DNA of 64,000 nucleotides from Microcebus murinus (taxonomy: Eukaryota; Chordata; Mammalia; Primates; Cheirogaleidae), in the NCBI RefSeq assembly GCF_040939455.1, contig NC_134136.1:75158001-75222000 (forward strand), written 5' to 3'. The notes below the pieces were generated by a model that made no database searches, was not told the DNA's origin, and saw only the letters and a program-made list of their open reading frames with translations. The translations under genes and the position numbers were made by a program. Shown one piece after another: positions 1 through 11,800 of this stretch. Numbering within the stretch: the stretch's first letter is position 1; each line of letters begins with the position of its first letter.

Positions 1-1510
1 TTTTTTCACTGTAATAAGATTATCCCATTTGTAGATGGTGCATGTACCCAAATTTTTGCAATATATTTCTGAGTTATAAAAGTGTTTTTCCTTTCTGTGT
101 AACTTACTTAATTAAACAGCAGCAATTTTTATATTCCATAGTATTAAAAACACCAAGGATTAGAGCAATGAAACACTGTTGGGTTCACTTCATTATTCAA
201 TCTAATTTCTTGAAAATGAAATGAGTTCAGTTTTGGGGAAAAATTTCCTTTTCCATGACTGAACCCTTTAATAGGCTATATTTGACTTTAGAACTGTACA
301 ATCTGAGCTGAATATTGAAGATATGTTTAATCTTAGACCAACTGGGAAGCCAGCAAACCACTCCTCTGTTTCCCTGCTTGCACTGAAAGGAAATGAATTC
401 TCTTTATTTTTAATACTAAGTTAAATGATCTTCCCCAGACTCTTTTCTGTATCTTTTATGGGTACAAACATGACTAGGCCAACAGCACAATCTAACACTT
501 ACAAATTGCTAGAACAATGATCTTTGTCCTGATTATAAAATTAGAAAAATAAACAAAAAATCTTGAGCCTACACAATATTGATTAAAATATTCATTTTTT
601 CATCATTTAAGTCATGGGAAAAATAGTGATGTTTGTTATACAATTATATAAACCCAACTAAAGAAACATGCCTTCTCCAACTCCAGACTGTCAATACTAT
701 GTGCCAGAAGTTTGAGCAAGCTGTGGAAAAGGCACATTTTATTTAGATGTAGCTGCCTTGATCCAGCTATTTTTTTTATCTTTTGCTTCAATGTATCAAT
801 TTTAATCCCTGGGACAAATCTTTAAATTTGCAGCTTGAAAAAAAAACTCACTAAATGTGTAAAACATATCTTCACCTCATCACCTTACTTCTCCTTCTGG
901 CCCACCATCCATCCATCCCAGAGCATGGATGGAGGATGGGGAGTGAATGCAGAATGGATTCAGTCTTAGAAATAGGCAAGCTAGGGTGAGTAGAAATGGG
1001 ATAGTGGTTAGATATCACCCGGTAGATAACCTGCATAAAACCAAGAGTTGCAAGCTTACTATATTCACTCATTGAATACAGTAACATCCATCATTTTAGC
1101 CATTTCTTGGAATGCAATTTTTTCTTGGAATGTAATTTTGTCTTGGTCTATATCTCACATTTTCAGATTTCACCTTTGAAGTTACATTGGTCACATAAAG
1201 TTACTTTCTAGATAGATACTAATACTGATACACATGTAGACACAGAGGCAAGGAAAAACTATCTGATTATCTTACTAATGAAACTATTTATTTGAAAATA
1301 TTTCTGAATATGAAATTTTATTGACAGAATATATATTAGACATTGGACTAGAGTGAAGATGGAAGCAATAAGGAAAGCCATTTAGACCACAACATAATCT
1401 CTTATTCTCTGTTTTTTAGGCCACAGGAAATCCTAAAATTAAATATACAACTTTTCTTTCAGTATGTAAACCTGAGCCACAACTCTGGTATAAGAATAAT
1501 ATAACTTACT
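1..1510. other. Unannotated AT-rich intergenic DNA
   Basis: I see no gene and no repeat that I can name in this stretch. The open frames are short (60-71 codons), have no recognisable motif and fit chance in AT-rich DNA. A short CCATCC/GGATGG hairpin-like patch lies at about 898-935. Confidence 0.6.
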
Positions 1511-1511
1511 T

Positions 1512-1812
1512 CTTTTTTTTTTTTTTCTGAGATAGAGTCTTGCTCTGTCACCTCAGGTAGAGTACAGTGAAATCATCATAGCTCACTGCAACCTCAAACT
1601 CCTAGGCTCAAGAGGTCCTCCTGCCTCAGCCTCCTGAGTAGCAGAAACTATAGGTACATACCATGACATCTGGCTAATTTTTCTATTTTTAGTAGAGGTG
1701 GGGTCTCACTATGTTGCCCAGGCTGGTCTCAAAGTCCTGAGCTCAAGCAATCCTCTCTCCTAAGCCTCCCAGAGTGTCCAGATTATAAGCATGAGGCACT
1801 GTACCAAGCCTC
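1512..1812 (-). mobile_element. Old dimeric Alu SINE (AluJ-like), minus strand
   Basis: A poly-T run at the left is followed by the reverse complement of a dimeric Alu: the 'gagatagagtcttgctctgtc' type tail, 'cctcagcctcctgagtagc', a central 'tttttagtaga' and 'gttgcccaggctggtctc'. It is well diverged (for example 'aagcctcccagagtgtcc'), which suits an old J-type copy. Flanks 'acttacttct' and 'actttactttt' could be a degraded target duplication. Alus derive from 7SL RNA and are mobilised by L1 proteins. This copy shows no sign of retained function. Confidence 0.9.
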
Positions 1813-2119
1813 ACTTTACTTTTCTGTAATCCAAGTTGATTTTTACTTTGAAACCTCCTTCTTTCCAACTGGTAGAAATTCAACCTCAGTTAATTCATAG
1901 GTCCATCTTTTACCTCTGTGATATCTAAGTTCTGTAGGGACCTCCATTTCCCCTCTATCATAGTGGGGACTCCTGCTAGCTTTACAAACTTCTCTCCCAT
2001 TCTGTTTGAACCAGGAATCCTCTGTTCCTTTAAGCCTTAGGCTTGTGGAAACCACAGGTAGTGAGCTTGCTCAGTTTCCGTGGCCCAACACATCAAATCC
2101 CTCCTCTGAGGCAATTGAT

Positions 2120-2614
2120 TTCATCATTCAACAAATATTTACTAGTGGATAATTACATATCAATCACGATTCCATCAGTGAACAACACAGAAAAAAATCC
2201 TTACTCTCATGGGGAAAAACAGATAACTTGCACTTAACTACATAAAATGCCTAGCTTCTACATAAAATGCCTAGTGTTTCAGTTGTAGATGGGTTTTGTG
2301 GAGAAAAATCAACCAGGGGAGAGAGTAGGAAAGGAGGTTGTAATTTTAAAATTTTTGATTAGCTAGAAGATTAAATGTCATTATGAAAGTGACATTTTAA
2401 TAAAAAATAAGGTAAGGAAAGGAGGGAGTACGCCATGCGAATATCTGGCGGAAGTGCATTCCAGGCCCAGTGAACATCAAATGCAAAGCCCCGAAGGCAG
2501 GAACAACAAGAAATCTACTGACTGGAACTCAGCATGCAAGAAGAATAGCAGATGAGGTCAGAGAGGTAGCAGCAGACCAGATGGAGGAAGTAATCAGTAC
2601 AGAATGGTCTCACA
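2120..2614 (-). mobile_element. LINE-2 (L2) fragment, minus strand
   Basis: It begins with the inverted L2 3' end ('tcattcaacaaatattta'), continues through 'aaaatccttactctcatgg' and 'gccatgcgaatatctgg', and ends with 'gaggtcagagaggtagcag'. These are landmarks of antisense L2 consensus. It is highly diverged, as expected for this old mammalian LINE. It abuts a hAT-type MER element on its right. Confidence 0.75.
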
Positions 2615-2902
2615 GAAGCCTAATGCAAGCCACTATGAAATTATAAATTTTCTTATAGTCACATTTAAAAAAGAAAAGGTGAGTTTAATTTAAATGACAT
2701 ATTATAATCAAATATATCCAAAACATTTAAACATATGAGTAAAGTAAAAATTATTAAGGAGCTATTTTACTTCTTTTATACTAAGGTATTAATATCCAAA
2801 GTGTATTTTATACTTATGACACGTCTCAGTTTGGACTAGCCACATTTCAAGTGTTCAATAGCCACCTGTGGCTTGTGGCTACATTATTGGACAGTGCACA
2901 TC
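2615..2902 (+). mobile_element. hAT-type non-autonomous DNA transposon (MER class)
   Basis: The landmarks 'ggactagccacatttcaag', 'gttcaatagccacctgtgg' and 'attggacagtgcacat' are those of a common mammalian MER element of the hAT-Charlie group. The interior is AT-rich and has no transposase frame. The exact Repbase name is uncertain. I take the assignment from the right-hand half, which is the better preserved part. Confidence 0.65.
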
Positions 2903-3264
2903 TAACTACTTGAATGAGGAGAATGGTAAGGTGGAAAAATACGAGGGAAAAACATCAATTAATATATCATCATCTCATCATACATACTACATTCTATTTT
3001 CTATAATAATGTTCTTTTCTGAATATAAAAGTCATATGTACCCAAAAAGTGCAAACAGAACAGAAATGAATAGTGGAAAGTGGATTTTTACTCTAATCAG
3101 GTAAGGGTTAAGGATACCAAAAAGGTCAGGCAGCCTGTGGCACACATTATGTGCTCAGTACTTGCTGTTTTACATTTTGGCATCCTATTTTGTTGTGGCT
3201 GTTTCGTTTTTTTCTGAACTGAGATTTGAAAGAACCCAGAATCTATGGACATAAAGTCTTCAAT

Positions 3265-3470
3265 TTCAAAATATTAAGGGGGTACAAATATTTTTGGTTC
3301 CATGGATCATTTTTGTAATGCTTGAGTCCTAACTGTAGGTGTGCCAGTCACCCAAATAGTGTTCATAATACCCATTAGGTTGGTTTATTCTCCTTCCTCC
3401 TCTCCCCTCCCCACTGGTTGCTTTCCAGTGAATTTTACTTCCCTTTGTGTACTTGTATGCTCACCAGCAA
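3265..3470 (-). mobile_element. L1 3'-end fragment, minus strand, 5'-truncated
   Basis: 'tttcaaaatattaaggggg' followed by 'tacaaatatttttggttcc' and a T/C-rich 'ctccttcctcctctcccc' tract resembles the inverted 3'UTR of the L1-B type copy at 16882. Only about 200 bases remain, so the insertion was strongly 5'-truncated. I could not define a clear target duplication. Confidence 0.6.
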
Positions 3471-3769
3471 AGAATTTATGAGAAAAATCTTTAATGAGAC
3501 TGTGTAAATGGCTAACTCCAAACTCATGGTAGCAGAATATTTTCTAGAGATTAATGTTGTATTTGTTTCTCATCTTCTGGATATCTACTGCACTCAGAGC
3601 TCAGGCTCAAAGAGGGATGAATAGATGTTTAGGGTATCATATTTAGAAACAGAAGGTCAGCATAGTGAACCTGAAGCTGTGTTTCCCAGGAGAGAGCCCT
3701 GGAGTTGCAACTAACTATCAAAAGCGCAGATCTGGTCCAACCCTTTTTCTCTGGTAGGCTTGTTTCAAG

Positions 3770-3955
3770 CTTTCTTCTAGCTCCTCAAACCTCCATACTG
3801 ACTCTTCCACACTCAATCTTAAATTCACTAGAAGTTCTGTTCTACAGGGAGAGGGATTTTCATCTGTTTTATTTCCTGCTGTATCTCCAGAGCCTAAGGC
3901 AGTGCCTTGCATATAGTTTGGTGCTCAAAAAGTATGTTGAGTGAATGAACAAAGT
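3770..3955 (+). mobile_element. L2 3'-end fragment, plus strand
   Basis: 'tgctgtatctccagagcct' followed by 'cagtgccttgcatatag' and 'gtgctcaaaaagtatgttg' ending in 'gaatgaa' is the standard L2 3' terminus. Only the terminal part of the LINE is retained. Confidence 0.65.
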
Positions 3956-4199
3956 AGGTAGCATTAGGTTTGAACTCCATCTCCCCACAGCCAAACCTCC
4001 AAACCTACCCCATTTGTGTGCTTTTAATTTTTCTCTCTTCTTATTAGAGTGTAGGACCTGCTTCTATTCCTAAGGTGATCCTTCCACTGGGGGGCTGGGT
4101 CCCATCCTCTTCCTGGGCTTCACAAGGTCTTCACTTCTTCCCTAATCCCCTCTCTTTTTGCCATTAGTATCCTTCAACTTAAAGAAAAACCCTCTCATG

Positions 4200-5330
4200 A
4201 CTACACACTCCTTTCCACCACCACACCCATTCTAACCTCTCTTTTATAGCTAAACTGCCCAAATACTTGTCTCTAAGCACTGTCTCCAATTCTTCAGCCA
4301 TTCTTTCTTGAATCCACCCCAAACTGTCTTTTGCCCACACTAATGATATCTAGGCTACCAAAGATCACTGATGGCATCCATATTGAGTAACCCAATAAAT
4401 ATTTTTCTGTACTTATCTCATGTAGTCTCTCAGAAATACTTGCCCCAGTGAAGCACACTCCTGATTCCTTTCATCTCAGTAGTCACTCCACTTCACCTGC
4501 ACTAGCTCTCCTCCTGCAGAGATTTTGAGAGGTTGGGGTGGTCTCCCCAAACCCCATATTCATCCATCACTTCTCTCTTTCCCTCACCACCGTGTTCAAC
4601 ACATTAGACAGCCCTGTCATTTCTATTTCCAAAATGTATGTTGATTCTACTTGCCTCTCTCTCCCTTCACCATCATCCTCACCTAAATTACACCCTACAA
4701 TGTCTCTGACCCCATTCTGGTGCCTACAGCGTATTCTTAGTTTAGCATCCAGAGTGATTCTTTTAAAATCTAAGTCATAACAGTCACTACCCTGCTCCAT
4801 GGCTTACCATTATAACAGAGTAAAATAGAAAATTTTTACCATGACCCCTTCCTATCTGCCCAGGTACATTTCCTACCACTCTCCCCGTGTTTACAGGACT
4901 CCAGCCACACTTACCATTCTTGATATTCCTGAAAACAATGAATATCTTTCTTGCCTCAGTCTTTGTTTATTCCTTACACTTGAAAGGTTCTTTCCATTTT
5001 CTTAATCTGGCTGGCTCCTTCTGTCCTGGAACTCTCAGCATAAATGTTACCTCTGCATAGAGGTCTTTCCTGATTACTCTAACTCACCCCATCCCTCCAG
5101 TCTTCCTTTTGAAGCTAAGCTGCTTGGTTGTTAACTCCATAGTACTTATGACAATTTGTAATTATTTTACTTATTTTTTCTCTGTCTCCTCCACTAGACT
5201 GTAAACTCAGGTCTGCGTCTCTCAATCTTGTTCCTTGCTGTATTTTAGGGGTCTAGTTCAGTATCTGGCTTATTCCATTATAGGTGCTCAATAAATGACT
5301 GTTGACTACATGAATGAATAAGTGAATTAA
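4200..5330 (+). mobile_element. LINE-2 (L2), about 1.1 kb of the 3' half, plus strand
   Basis: Several L2 landmarks occur in the right order: 'ccagagtgattcttttaaaa', 'ggactccagccacac', 'ggctggctccttctgtcc', 'agaggtctttcctgatta', 'ctgtctcctccactagact' and the terminal 'aggtgctcaataaatgact' with GAATGAAT. The reverse transcriptase frame is destroyed by stops. The 5' limit is vague because divergence is high. Confidence 0.8.
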
Positions 5331-5929
5331 GAGAAGCACATAGTACCTTGGAGAGATGCTGAAGGAAAGGAGACAGAGGAAATTGGTGCTGCATTCCTAG
5401 TTCAAATAGTTGATCTCTATCCTTGAGACTAACATTCATAGTTGGACTGTGACTGAGAAAATGCTGGAGCCAGTGGATAGGGAGAAAAACTGCAGTAAGT
5501 GCCTAGTAGTTGTATTGGAACCAAGAGTTGACACCAGTCCACAGGCTCTGCCTTTGCCTCAAGCCCTGACCTGCAAACTGTCCAGTCACAGCTTGAAGGT
5601 ATTACCAGTCCATTGGTGCTACAAATCCTCAGCAGCCAGACTTTTAAGCCATACTTGAGGATAGTGTATGCTCCAGGAAATTTGTAAATCATTGCAATCA
5701 GCAAACCACTGGACATACTTATGGGGTGAGAGAGAGAGAGAGATTGGGACATGCTCAAAGCTGGAGGTAAAGGGGAGAACACACTGCTGTTACAATTACA
5801 GTTCAAGATACAATGTCCTTTTAGAATAAGAAAGAAAAAAAAATGAAATGTCTAAGTTTGGCCAGTAGTCTTAATCTATGCTGCTTCTACTTCTTAAAGG
5901 CATACTGCAACTAAGTAGTGGCATTCTCT

Positions 5930-6190
5930 GACCTTAATATTTGTAAAATGGAGTTAACAATAGTTACCAAAGTTGTTGTGAGGACTGAGATAATTCATAT
6001 GAAATAATTTAGCATAATGTTGGTGCATAGCAAATGCTCAATAAAGATTTATAATTTTGATTATTGATACAAGTAATAGGTACATCAAATGAAACATTTC
6101 TTGCAGCATGAAGATGCAACTAGATGATGAGTATAAATAACACAATGCCTAAACTTAGTAAGTGCTCAATAGATGGTAGGAATTACTATT
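5930..6190 (+). mobile_element. MIR SINE, plus strand (diverged)
   Basis: 'ttgtaaaatggagttaaca', 'gttgttgtgaggactgagat' and 'caaatgctcaataaagat' are MIR landmarks. A second MIR-type tail, 'taagtgctcaatagatgg', lies at about 6160. The tRNA-derived head is not recognisable. Confidence 0.65.
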
Positions 6191-6385
6191 CAATATTACT
6201 TAAGTCATATATTATTTTTCTCTTAATAGACATGTGAAATAGGTAGAAGCAGATGATGCAATTTTAGAGATGTGGAAACAGGCTTCAAAAGGTGAACTAA
6301 CCTGCCAAAAGTCACACAGATAGTAGAAGAAAGAGTCTGGACACAAGCCCAGATATTAAGACTCTTGTGTCAATGCCATTATGAT
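6190..6385 (-). mobile_element. MIR SINE, minus strand (diverged)
   Basis: 'ttttagagatgtggaaaca', 'aagtcacacagatagtag' and 'gagtctggacacaagcccag' are the reverse complement of the MIR core. It is directly followed by the old hAT-type element that received L1-A. Confidence 0.6.
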
Positions 6386-6444
6386 TACAGAGTGTGTGTT
6401 GATGTCATAGATTATATCAGGTCAGATGCCTCTTTTTGAAAATA

Positions 6445-6456
6445 AAGTTTTATTGG
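6445..6456 (+). repeat. Left target-site duplication of L1-A
   Basis: The 12-mer aagttttattgg directly precedes the L1 5' G-run and recurs exactly at 12957-12968 after the poly-A tail. A perfect TSD indicates insertion by target-primed reverse transcription with little time for decay. Confidence 0.92.
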
Positions 6457-7791
6457 GGGGGGCGGAGCAAGATGGCGGACGAATAACACCTCCAGACAGA
6501 GGGTCTCTGCAGAAAAGACCGATTCTAGCAGAAACTAGAGGAAAGAAGCAAGAAGACGAGCATACAGCGGACAAGGGCCGCAAGGAGGGGTACCTGAGAC
6601 CCCGGGAGACTCCACGGGAGGAGGCTGCGGAGGAGAACTGGAGGCTGAGACCACCGGAGCAGCCCGGAGACCAGCGGCAAGGGTAGGTGGATTCGCTGTT
6701 TCCCCTCCCCTGCATTCGGGACTGCTGGTGGGCTCCCCAGCGGGTGGAGAGACCTGCGGACATCAGCCCAGAGACTGCCGCCGCCTGCCAACGGTGAGCC
6801 TGTAGCAGGCACCAGGTTCCCAACTTCCTCCGGGCACCTCCGTGTGCACGGACCCGAGCCGCGCGGCAGGCGCCATATTGCCTCCTCCCCCCCTCCGCCG
6901 ACCCTACCCGCGGCTGCCCAGAGAGACAATACAGCCACCAGCCGGAGGCACCTCCAGGGAACGGGACCTTCCCGTTTGGGACCCCGCCCGCCCTCCCAGG
7001 TGCTGCTGGCACCGTGTTCCCAGGAAAACGGTGCCGACTCAGAGGCTGAGAGACATAGACCCAGCTTGGGCTCCCTGTGGGTGAATTAGGACCGGAAATC
7101 CTCTCCCTGGTGGGAATACAGTTTGAACTCTGGGACCCAGAGGTCGGACCTGCAGACCAGATCCCCTGCACTGAGGGCTAGCATTGCCCGGGGCACAGAA
7201 GGGTTATACGTGAACAGCCTACTGAGGGCTGTGTGCCTCCAGGGGCGGATTGGCGCAATAGAGAACAACCATCCTCCCAGGAGGAGGCTGTGCGCCCAAC
7301 CCAGGTGGCGTTCCTGTGCAGGGAACCTCCCCGCCGGCACCACAGTCCGGGGAGGCCTGGTGGCTTGTGGTCTGGCCTGCTGGCAGAGGCCCAGGAGTAG
7401 CTGCAGAGTTGGGGAGGGTGGAAAGAAGCGAGGCCTGCTGCAGACTGCGGGTCTCAGACAGCCCCACCCCCACACCCAAGCTGAGAACAGAACTTTGACC
7501 CCTGCTAACGGCCTGAGGGCAGGCTTATCCAACCCAGCTCCGCCCAGAAAACAGGCGGATCTCTAGGAGAGCTGATAACAGGACTCAAAATCAACACCAT
7601 AGCCTGTTCCTCCAAGCAAACGCCACCTACTGACAGGGACAGCATCTTGCACAGGCTTGCCACGGCATCCACTGACTCAATATACAGGGAGTGGTCCAAT
7701 TTCACCCACAGGCACCACCTAACGCCTCAGAAACTAAACAAGGTGTGTGAATACCCAAACAATAACCTAAGGAAAGAAACAACTGATCGAC
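6457..7791 (+). promoter_or_regulatory. L1-A 5'UTR / internal promoter region
   Basis: About 1.3 kb of GC- and CpG-rich sequence lies upstream of ORF1, where L1 elements carry an internal RNA polymerase II promoter. It begins with a G-run and 'cggagcaagatggcgg'. Compared with copies E, F and G it lacks two blocks, at about 6984 and about 7480. The CpG density suggests it would be methylated and silenced in somatic tissue, which is inference from L1 biology. Confidence 0.8.
6468..6480 (+). promoter_or_regulatory. YY1-like site at the L1-A 5' end
   Basis: caagatggcggac matches the CAAGATGG core bound by YY1 in primate L1 promoters, where it sets an accurate transcription start. The same 13-mer is at 51305-51317 (L1-G) and, inverted, at 38801-38813 (L1-E). 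L1-B has a variant (accatcttgc, 25211-25220). Confidence 0.75.
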
Positions 7792-8796
7792 ATGGGAAGA
7801 AATCAGCGAAAGAACTCAGGAAATATGAAGAACCAAACGGAAAACACACCCCCAAGGAGGAGCACCAGCCCCCTAGAAACGGACACCGACCAAAATCAGG
7901 CAACCAATATGACAGAAAAGGAATTTCGTATGTGGATCATAAGAACACTCACCCAGCTGCAACAACAACTCAATAACCAACACCAAGAAAACACAAAAAA
8001 CCTCCAAGAAATGGAACAAAGGTTCAACAAAGAGATTGACACAGTGAAGAAAACTTTAACCGAAGTCCTGGAGATGAAGAATCAACTCAGAGAACTACAA
8101 AATACTGTGGAAAGTCTCAAGAACAGGGTAGATCAAGCAGAAGAAAGAATCTCAGAGCTTGAAGATAACACCTTCCAATTAAATAAATCAGTCACAGAAA
8201 TAGAGCAGAGAAACAAGAGAAAAGACCAAAGCCTACAAGAGCTGTGGGATTATGTGAAAAAACCTAACGTGAGGGTCATAGGTTTAGCTGAAGGGGAGGA
8301 AGACAACACTCAAGGGCTGGACAAGCTTTTTGAAGATATAATAGAGGAAAATTTCCCAGGCCTTGCTCAAAATCTCGATATACAAGTTCAAGAAGCCCAG
8401 AGGACCCCTGGGAGATTCAATGCAAACAGGAAGACGTCACGTCATGCAGTCATCAGACTGACCAAAGTATCAACTAAAGAGGCCCTTCTAAGAGCTGTGA
8501 GACAAAAGAAGCAAGTGACATACAAGGGAAAGCCAATTCGAATAACATCAGACTTCTCTAATGAGACTTTACAAGCAAGGAGAGACTGGGGCCCCATTCT
8601 CACTCTTTTGAAACAAAACAATGCCCAGCCTAGAATATTATTCCCTGCAAAACTAAGCTTCGTATATGAAGGAGAAATAAAAACATTCTCAGACAAGCAA
8701 AGGCTCAGAGAATTCACCAAGACAAGACCAGCCCTACAAGAAGTACTTAAAACAGCGTTATGCACGGAACATCATAATAATAATCCACGGATATAA
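7792..8796 (+). CDS. L1-ORF1: LINE-1 ORF1p, RNA-binding nucleic acid chaperone (intact)
   Basis: This 334-residue protein is close to the human ORF1p length of 338. The N-terminus is charged and Asn/Thr-rich (starts MGRNQRKNSGNM). Residues about 55-155 form a Gln/Glu/Leu heptad-rich coiled coil (EMKNQLRELQNTVESLKNRV), which in the family drives trimerisation. The RRM starts near residue 158 (NVRVIGLAEGEEDN), and a basic C-terminal domain follows (RAVRQKKQVTYKGKPIRI from residue 234, then ARRDWGPILTLLKQ). ORF1p binds the L1 transcript in cis to form cytoplasmic RNPs. The start is the first ATG of the conserved MGRNQ frame, and the same ATG position is kept in copies E, F and G. No frameshift or stop is present. 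The frame ends 41 bases before ORF2. Confidence 0.96.
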   Translation: MGRNQRKNSGNMKNQTENTPPRRSTSPLETDTDQNQATNMTEKEFRMWIIRTLTQLQQQLNNQHQENTKNLQEMEQRFNKEIDTVKKTLTEVLEMKNQLRELQNTVESLKNRVDQAEERISELEDNTFQLNKSVTEIEQRNKRKDQSLQELWDYVKKPNVRVIGLAEGEEDNTQGLDKLFEDIIEENFPGLAQNLDIQVQEAQRTPGRFNANRKTSRHAVIRLTKVSTKEALLRAVRQKKQVTYKGKPIRITSDFSNETLQARRDWGPILTLLKQNNAQPRILFPAKLSFVYEGEIKTFSDKQRLREFTKTRPALQEVLKTALCTEHHNNNPRI

Positions 8797-8837
8797 AAAA
8801 AACCAAAACCCAAAGATATTAAAGGCCAGATATTACA

Positions 8838-11800
8838 ATGGCTCAAGACAGAAATCATAGCAACAACATCCAACCCAACAGAATGATCAGTAATCTACCT
8901 TACCTATCAGTTCTCTCAATAAATGTGAATGGCTTAAACTCTCCACTCAAGAGACATAGGCTGGCTGAATGGATAAGAAAATACAGGCCAAGTATATGCT
9001 GTCTTCAGGAAACACATTTAACCTGCAAGGATGCACATAGACTAAAAATAAAAGGGTGGAGATCAATATTCCAAGCAAATAGAAGCCAAAAGAAGGCTGG
9101 TGTGGCAGTTCTAATTTCAGACGATTTAGTTTTTAAACCAACAAAAGTAGTAAAAGACAAAGAGGGTCATTATATAATGGTGAAGGGCACAGTCCAACAA
9201 GAAGAGATAACAATTTTAAATATATATGCACCCAACTTAGGTGCACCCAGATTCATAAAGCAAACCTTACTGGAGCTAAGCAAATGGATTAATAGCAACT
9301 CCATAATCGCCGGAGATTTCAACACCCCACTGACGGCACGAGACAGATCCTCCAAACAGAAAATTAATAAAGAAATAATGGACTTAAACAAAACTCTAGA
9401 ACAATTGGGTCTGACAGACATCTACAGAACATTCTACCCAAAATCCACTGAATATACGTTCTTCTCATCAGCTCACGGGACATTCTCTAAGATTGACCAT
9501 ATCCTAGGACACAAAGAAAATCTCAAGAAATTTAAAAAAATAGAAATCATACCATGTACCTTCTCAGATCACAGTGGAATAAAACTAGAAATCAACCCTA
9601 ACAGAAACTCACATTTCTACACAAAAACGTGGAAATTAAACAACCTCCTACTAAATGATTACTTCGTAAATGAAGAAATCAAGACGGAAATAAAAAACTT
9701 CTATGAAGAAAACGACAATGGAGAGACAAGTTATCAACTCCTCTGGGACACAGCTAAAGCAGTTCTGAGAGGAAAGTTTATCTCCATAAATGCCTATAAC
9801 CAAAAGGCAAGAAGATCACAAATAGACAATCTAATGAAACGACTCAAAGAGCTGGAAAAAGAAGAACAGACCAACCCCAAACCCAGCAGAAGAAGTGAAA
9901 TCAACAAGATCAAATCAGAACTAAACGAAATTGAAAACAGGAAAGCTATTCAGGAGATTAATAAAACAAAAAGTTGGTTCTTTGAAAAAATAAACAAGAT
10001 TGACACGCCATTGGCTAAGCTAACGAAAAGCAGAAAAGAGAAATCTCTAATAAGCTCCATCAGGAATAAAAAAGGAGATATCACAACTGATCTCAAAGAG
10101 ATACAAGATACAATTTATGAATACTACAAAAGTCTTTATGCACACAAACTGGAAAATGTGGAGGAAATGGACAAATTTCTAGAAACACACAGCCTCCCTA
10201 GGCTCAACCAGGAAGAAATAGATTCCCTGAACAGACCAATCTCAACAGCTGAAATAGAAACAGCAATTAAGAATCTCCCTAAAAAGAAAAGTCCCGGTCC
10301 AGATGGCTTCACACCTGAATTTTACCATACTTACAAAGAAGAACTAGTACCTATCTTGCAGAAACTATTCCACAACATCGAGAAGAACGGAAACCTCCCC
10401 GACACCTTTTATGAAGCGAATATTACTCTGATACCAAAACCAGGAAAGGATGCAACAAAAAAAGAAAACTACAGACCAATATCCCTAATGAACATAGATG
10501 CAAAAATTTTCAACAAAATCTTAGCTAACCGAATCCAGACACTTATCAAAAAAATAATCCACCACGACCAAGTGGGCTTCATCCCAGGGATGCAGGGATG
10601 GTTCAACATACGTAAATCTATAAATGCAATTCACCACATCAACAGAAGCAAAAACAAAGACCACATGATTCTTTCAATAGATGCAGAAAAAGCTTTTGAC
10701 AAAATTCAACACCCTTTCATGATACGAACACTTAAGAAAATAGGCATAGAAGGGACATACCTAAAAATGATACAAGCCATATATGACAGACCCATAGCCA
10801 ACATCATACTGAATGGGGAAAGATTGAAATCATTCCCACTTAGAACTGGAACCAGACAAGGCTGCCCACTATCTCCACTTCTGTTCAACATAGTGCTGGA
10901 AGTCTTGGCTACAGCAATCAGACAGGAAAATGGAATCAAAGGTATCCAAATAGGGGCAGAAGAGATCAAACTTTCACTGTTTGCTGATGATATGATATTG
11001 TATCTAGAAAACCCCAAGGATTCAACCAAGAAACTCCTGGAACTGATCAATGAATTTAGTAAAGTCTCAGGATACAAAATTAATACACAGAAATCAGAGG
11101 CATTCATATACGCCAACAACAATCTAATTGAGAACCAAATCAAAGACTCAATTCCCTTCACAATAGCAACAAAGAAATTAAAGTACCTAGGAATATACTT
11201 AACCAAGGACGTAAAAGACCTCTACAGGGAGAACTATGAAACACTGAGGAAGGAAATAGCAGAGGATGTAAACAGATGGAAATCCATACCATGCTCGTGG
11301 ATCGGCAGACTCAATATCATCAAAATGTCTATACTACCCAAACTGATCTACAGATTCAATGCAATACCTATTAAAATCCCATCAGCATTCTTCACAGATA
11401 TAGAAAAAATACTTTTACGCTTCGTATGGAACCAAAGAAGACCCCGAATATCAAGAGCAATTCTAGGCAACAAAAACAAAATGGGAGGCATTAATATGCC
11501 AGATATCAAACTATACTACAAAGCTGTAGTAATTAAAACAATATGGTATTGGCACAAAAACAGGAATATTGACCAGTGGAACAGATGTGAGAATCCTGAT
11601 ATAAAACCATCCTCATATAGCCATCTCATCTTCGACAAAGCAGACAAAAACATACGCTGGGGAAAAGAATCCCTCTTCAATAAATGGTGCTGGGAAAACT
11701 GGATAGCCACCTGTAGAAGGCTAAAACAGGACCCACACCTTTCACCTCTCACAAAAACCAACTCACGTTGGATAACAGACTTAAACCTAAGATATGAAAC

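Larger units (their letters stand above)
6422..7171 (-). other. Antisense open frame across the L1-A 5'UTR (249 codons)
   Basis: A long minus-strand frame opposes the 5'UTR. Its C-terminal half (motifs such as GAHQQS, YPCRWSPG, SSAASS, CSSSCFFPL and LFCRD) is also open in L1-G (51273-51776, minus) and L1-E (38416-38877, plus). Human L1 has a short antisense ORF0 in its 5'UTR, driven by an antisense promoter. I see no established sequence match to ORF0 and do not claim homology. Low stop frequency in GC-rich DNA is the main alternative explanation. In L1-A the frame runs into host DNA before its stop. Confidence 0.35.

Noticed and set aside
898..935. CCATCC/GGATGG hairpin
   Set aside because: Short and low complexity; explained by a small tetranucleotide-type repeat.
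6426..6686. Sense-strand 86-codon ORF at the start of L1-A, also open in L1-G at about 51247-51519
   Set aside because: It starts in host DNA, lies upstream of ORF1 in GC-rich sequence, and is closed by stops in L1-E. Chance is sufficient.
10706..11206. A 166-codon antisense ORF opposite the reverse transcriptase, also open at 55611-56111 in L1-G
   Set aside because: It is a mirror of a constrained ORF2 frame with skewed codon use. Similarity between copies simply follows ORF2 similarity. No promoter or motif supports it.
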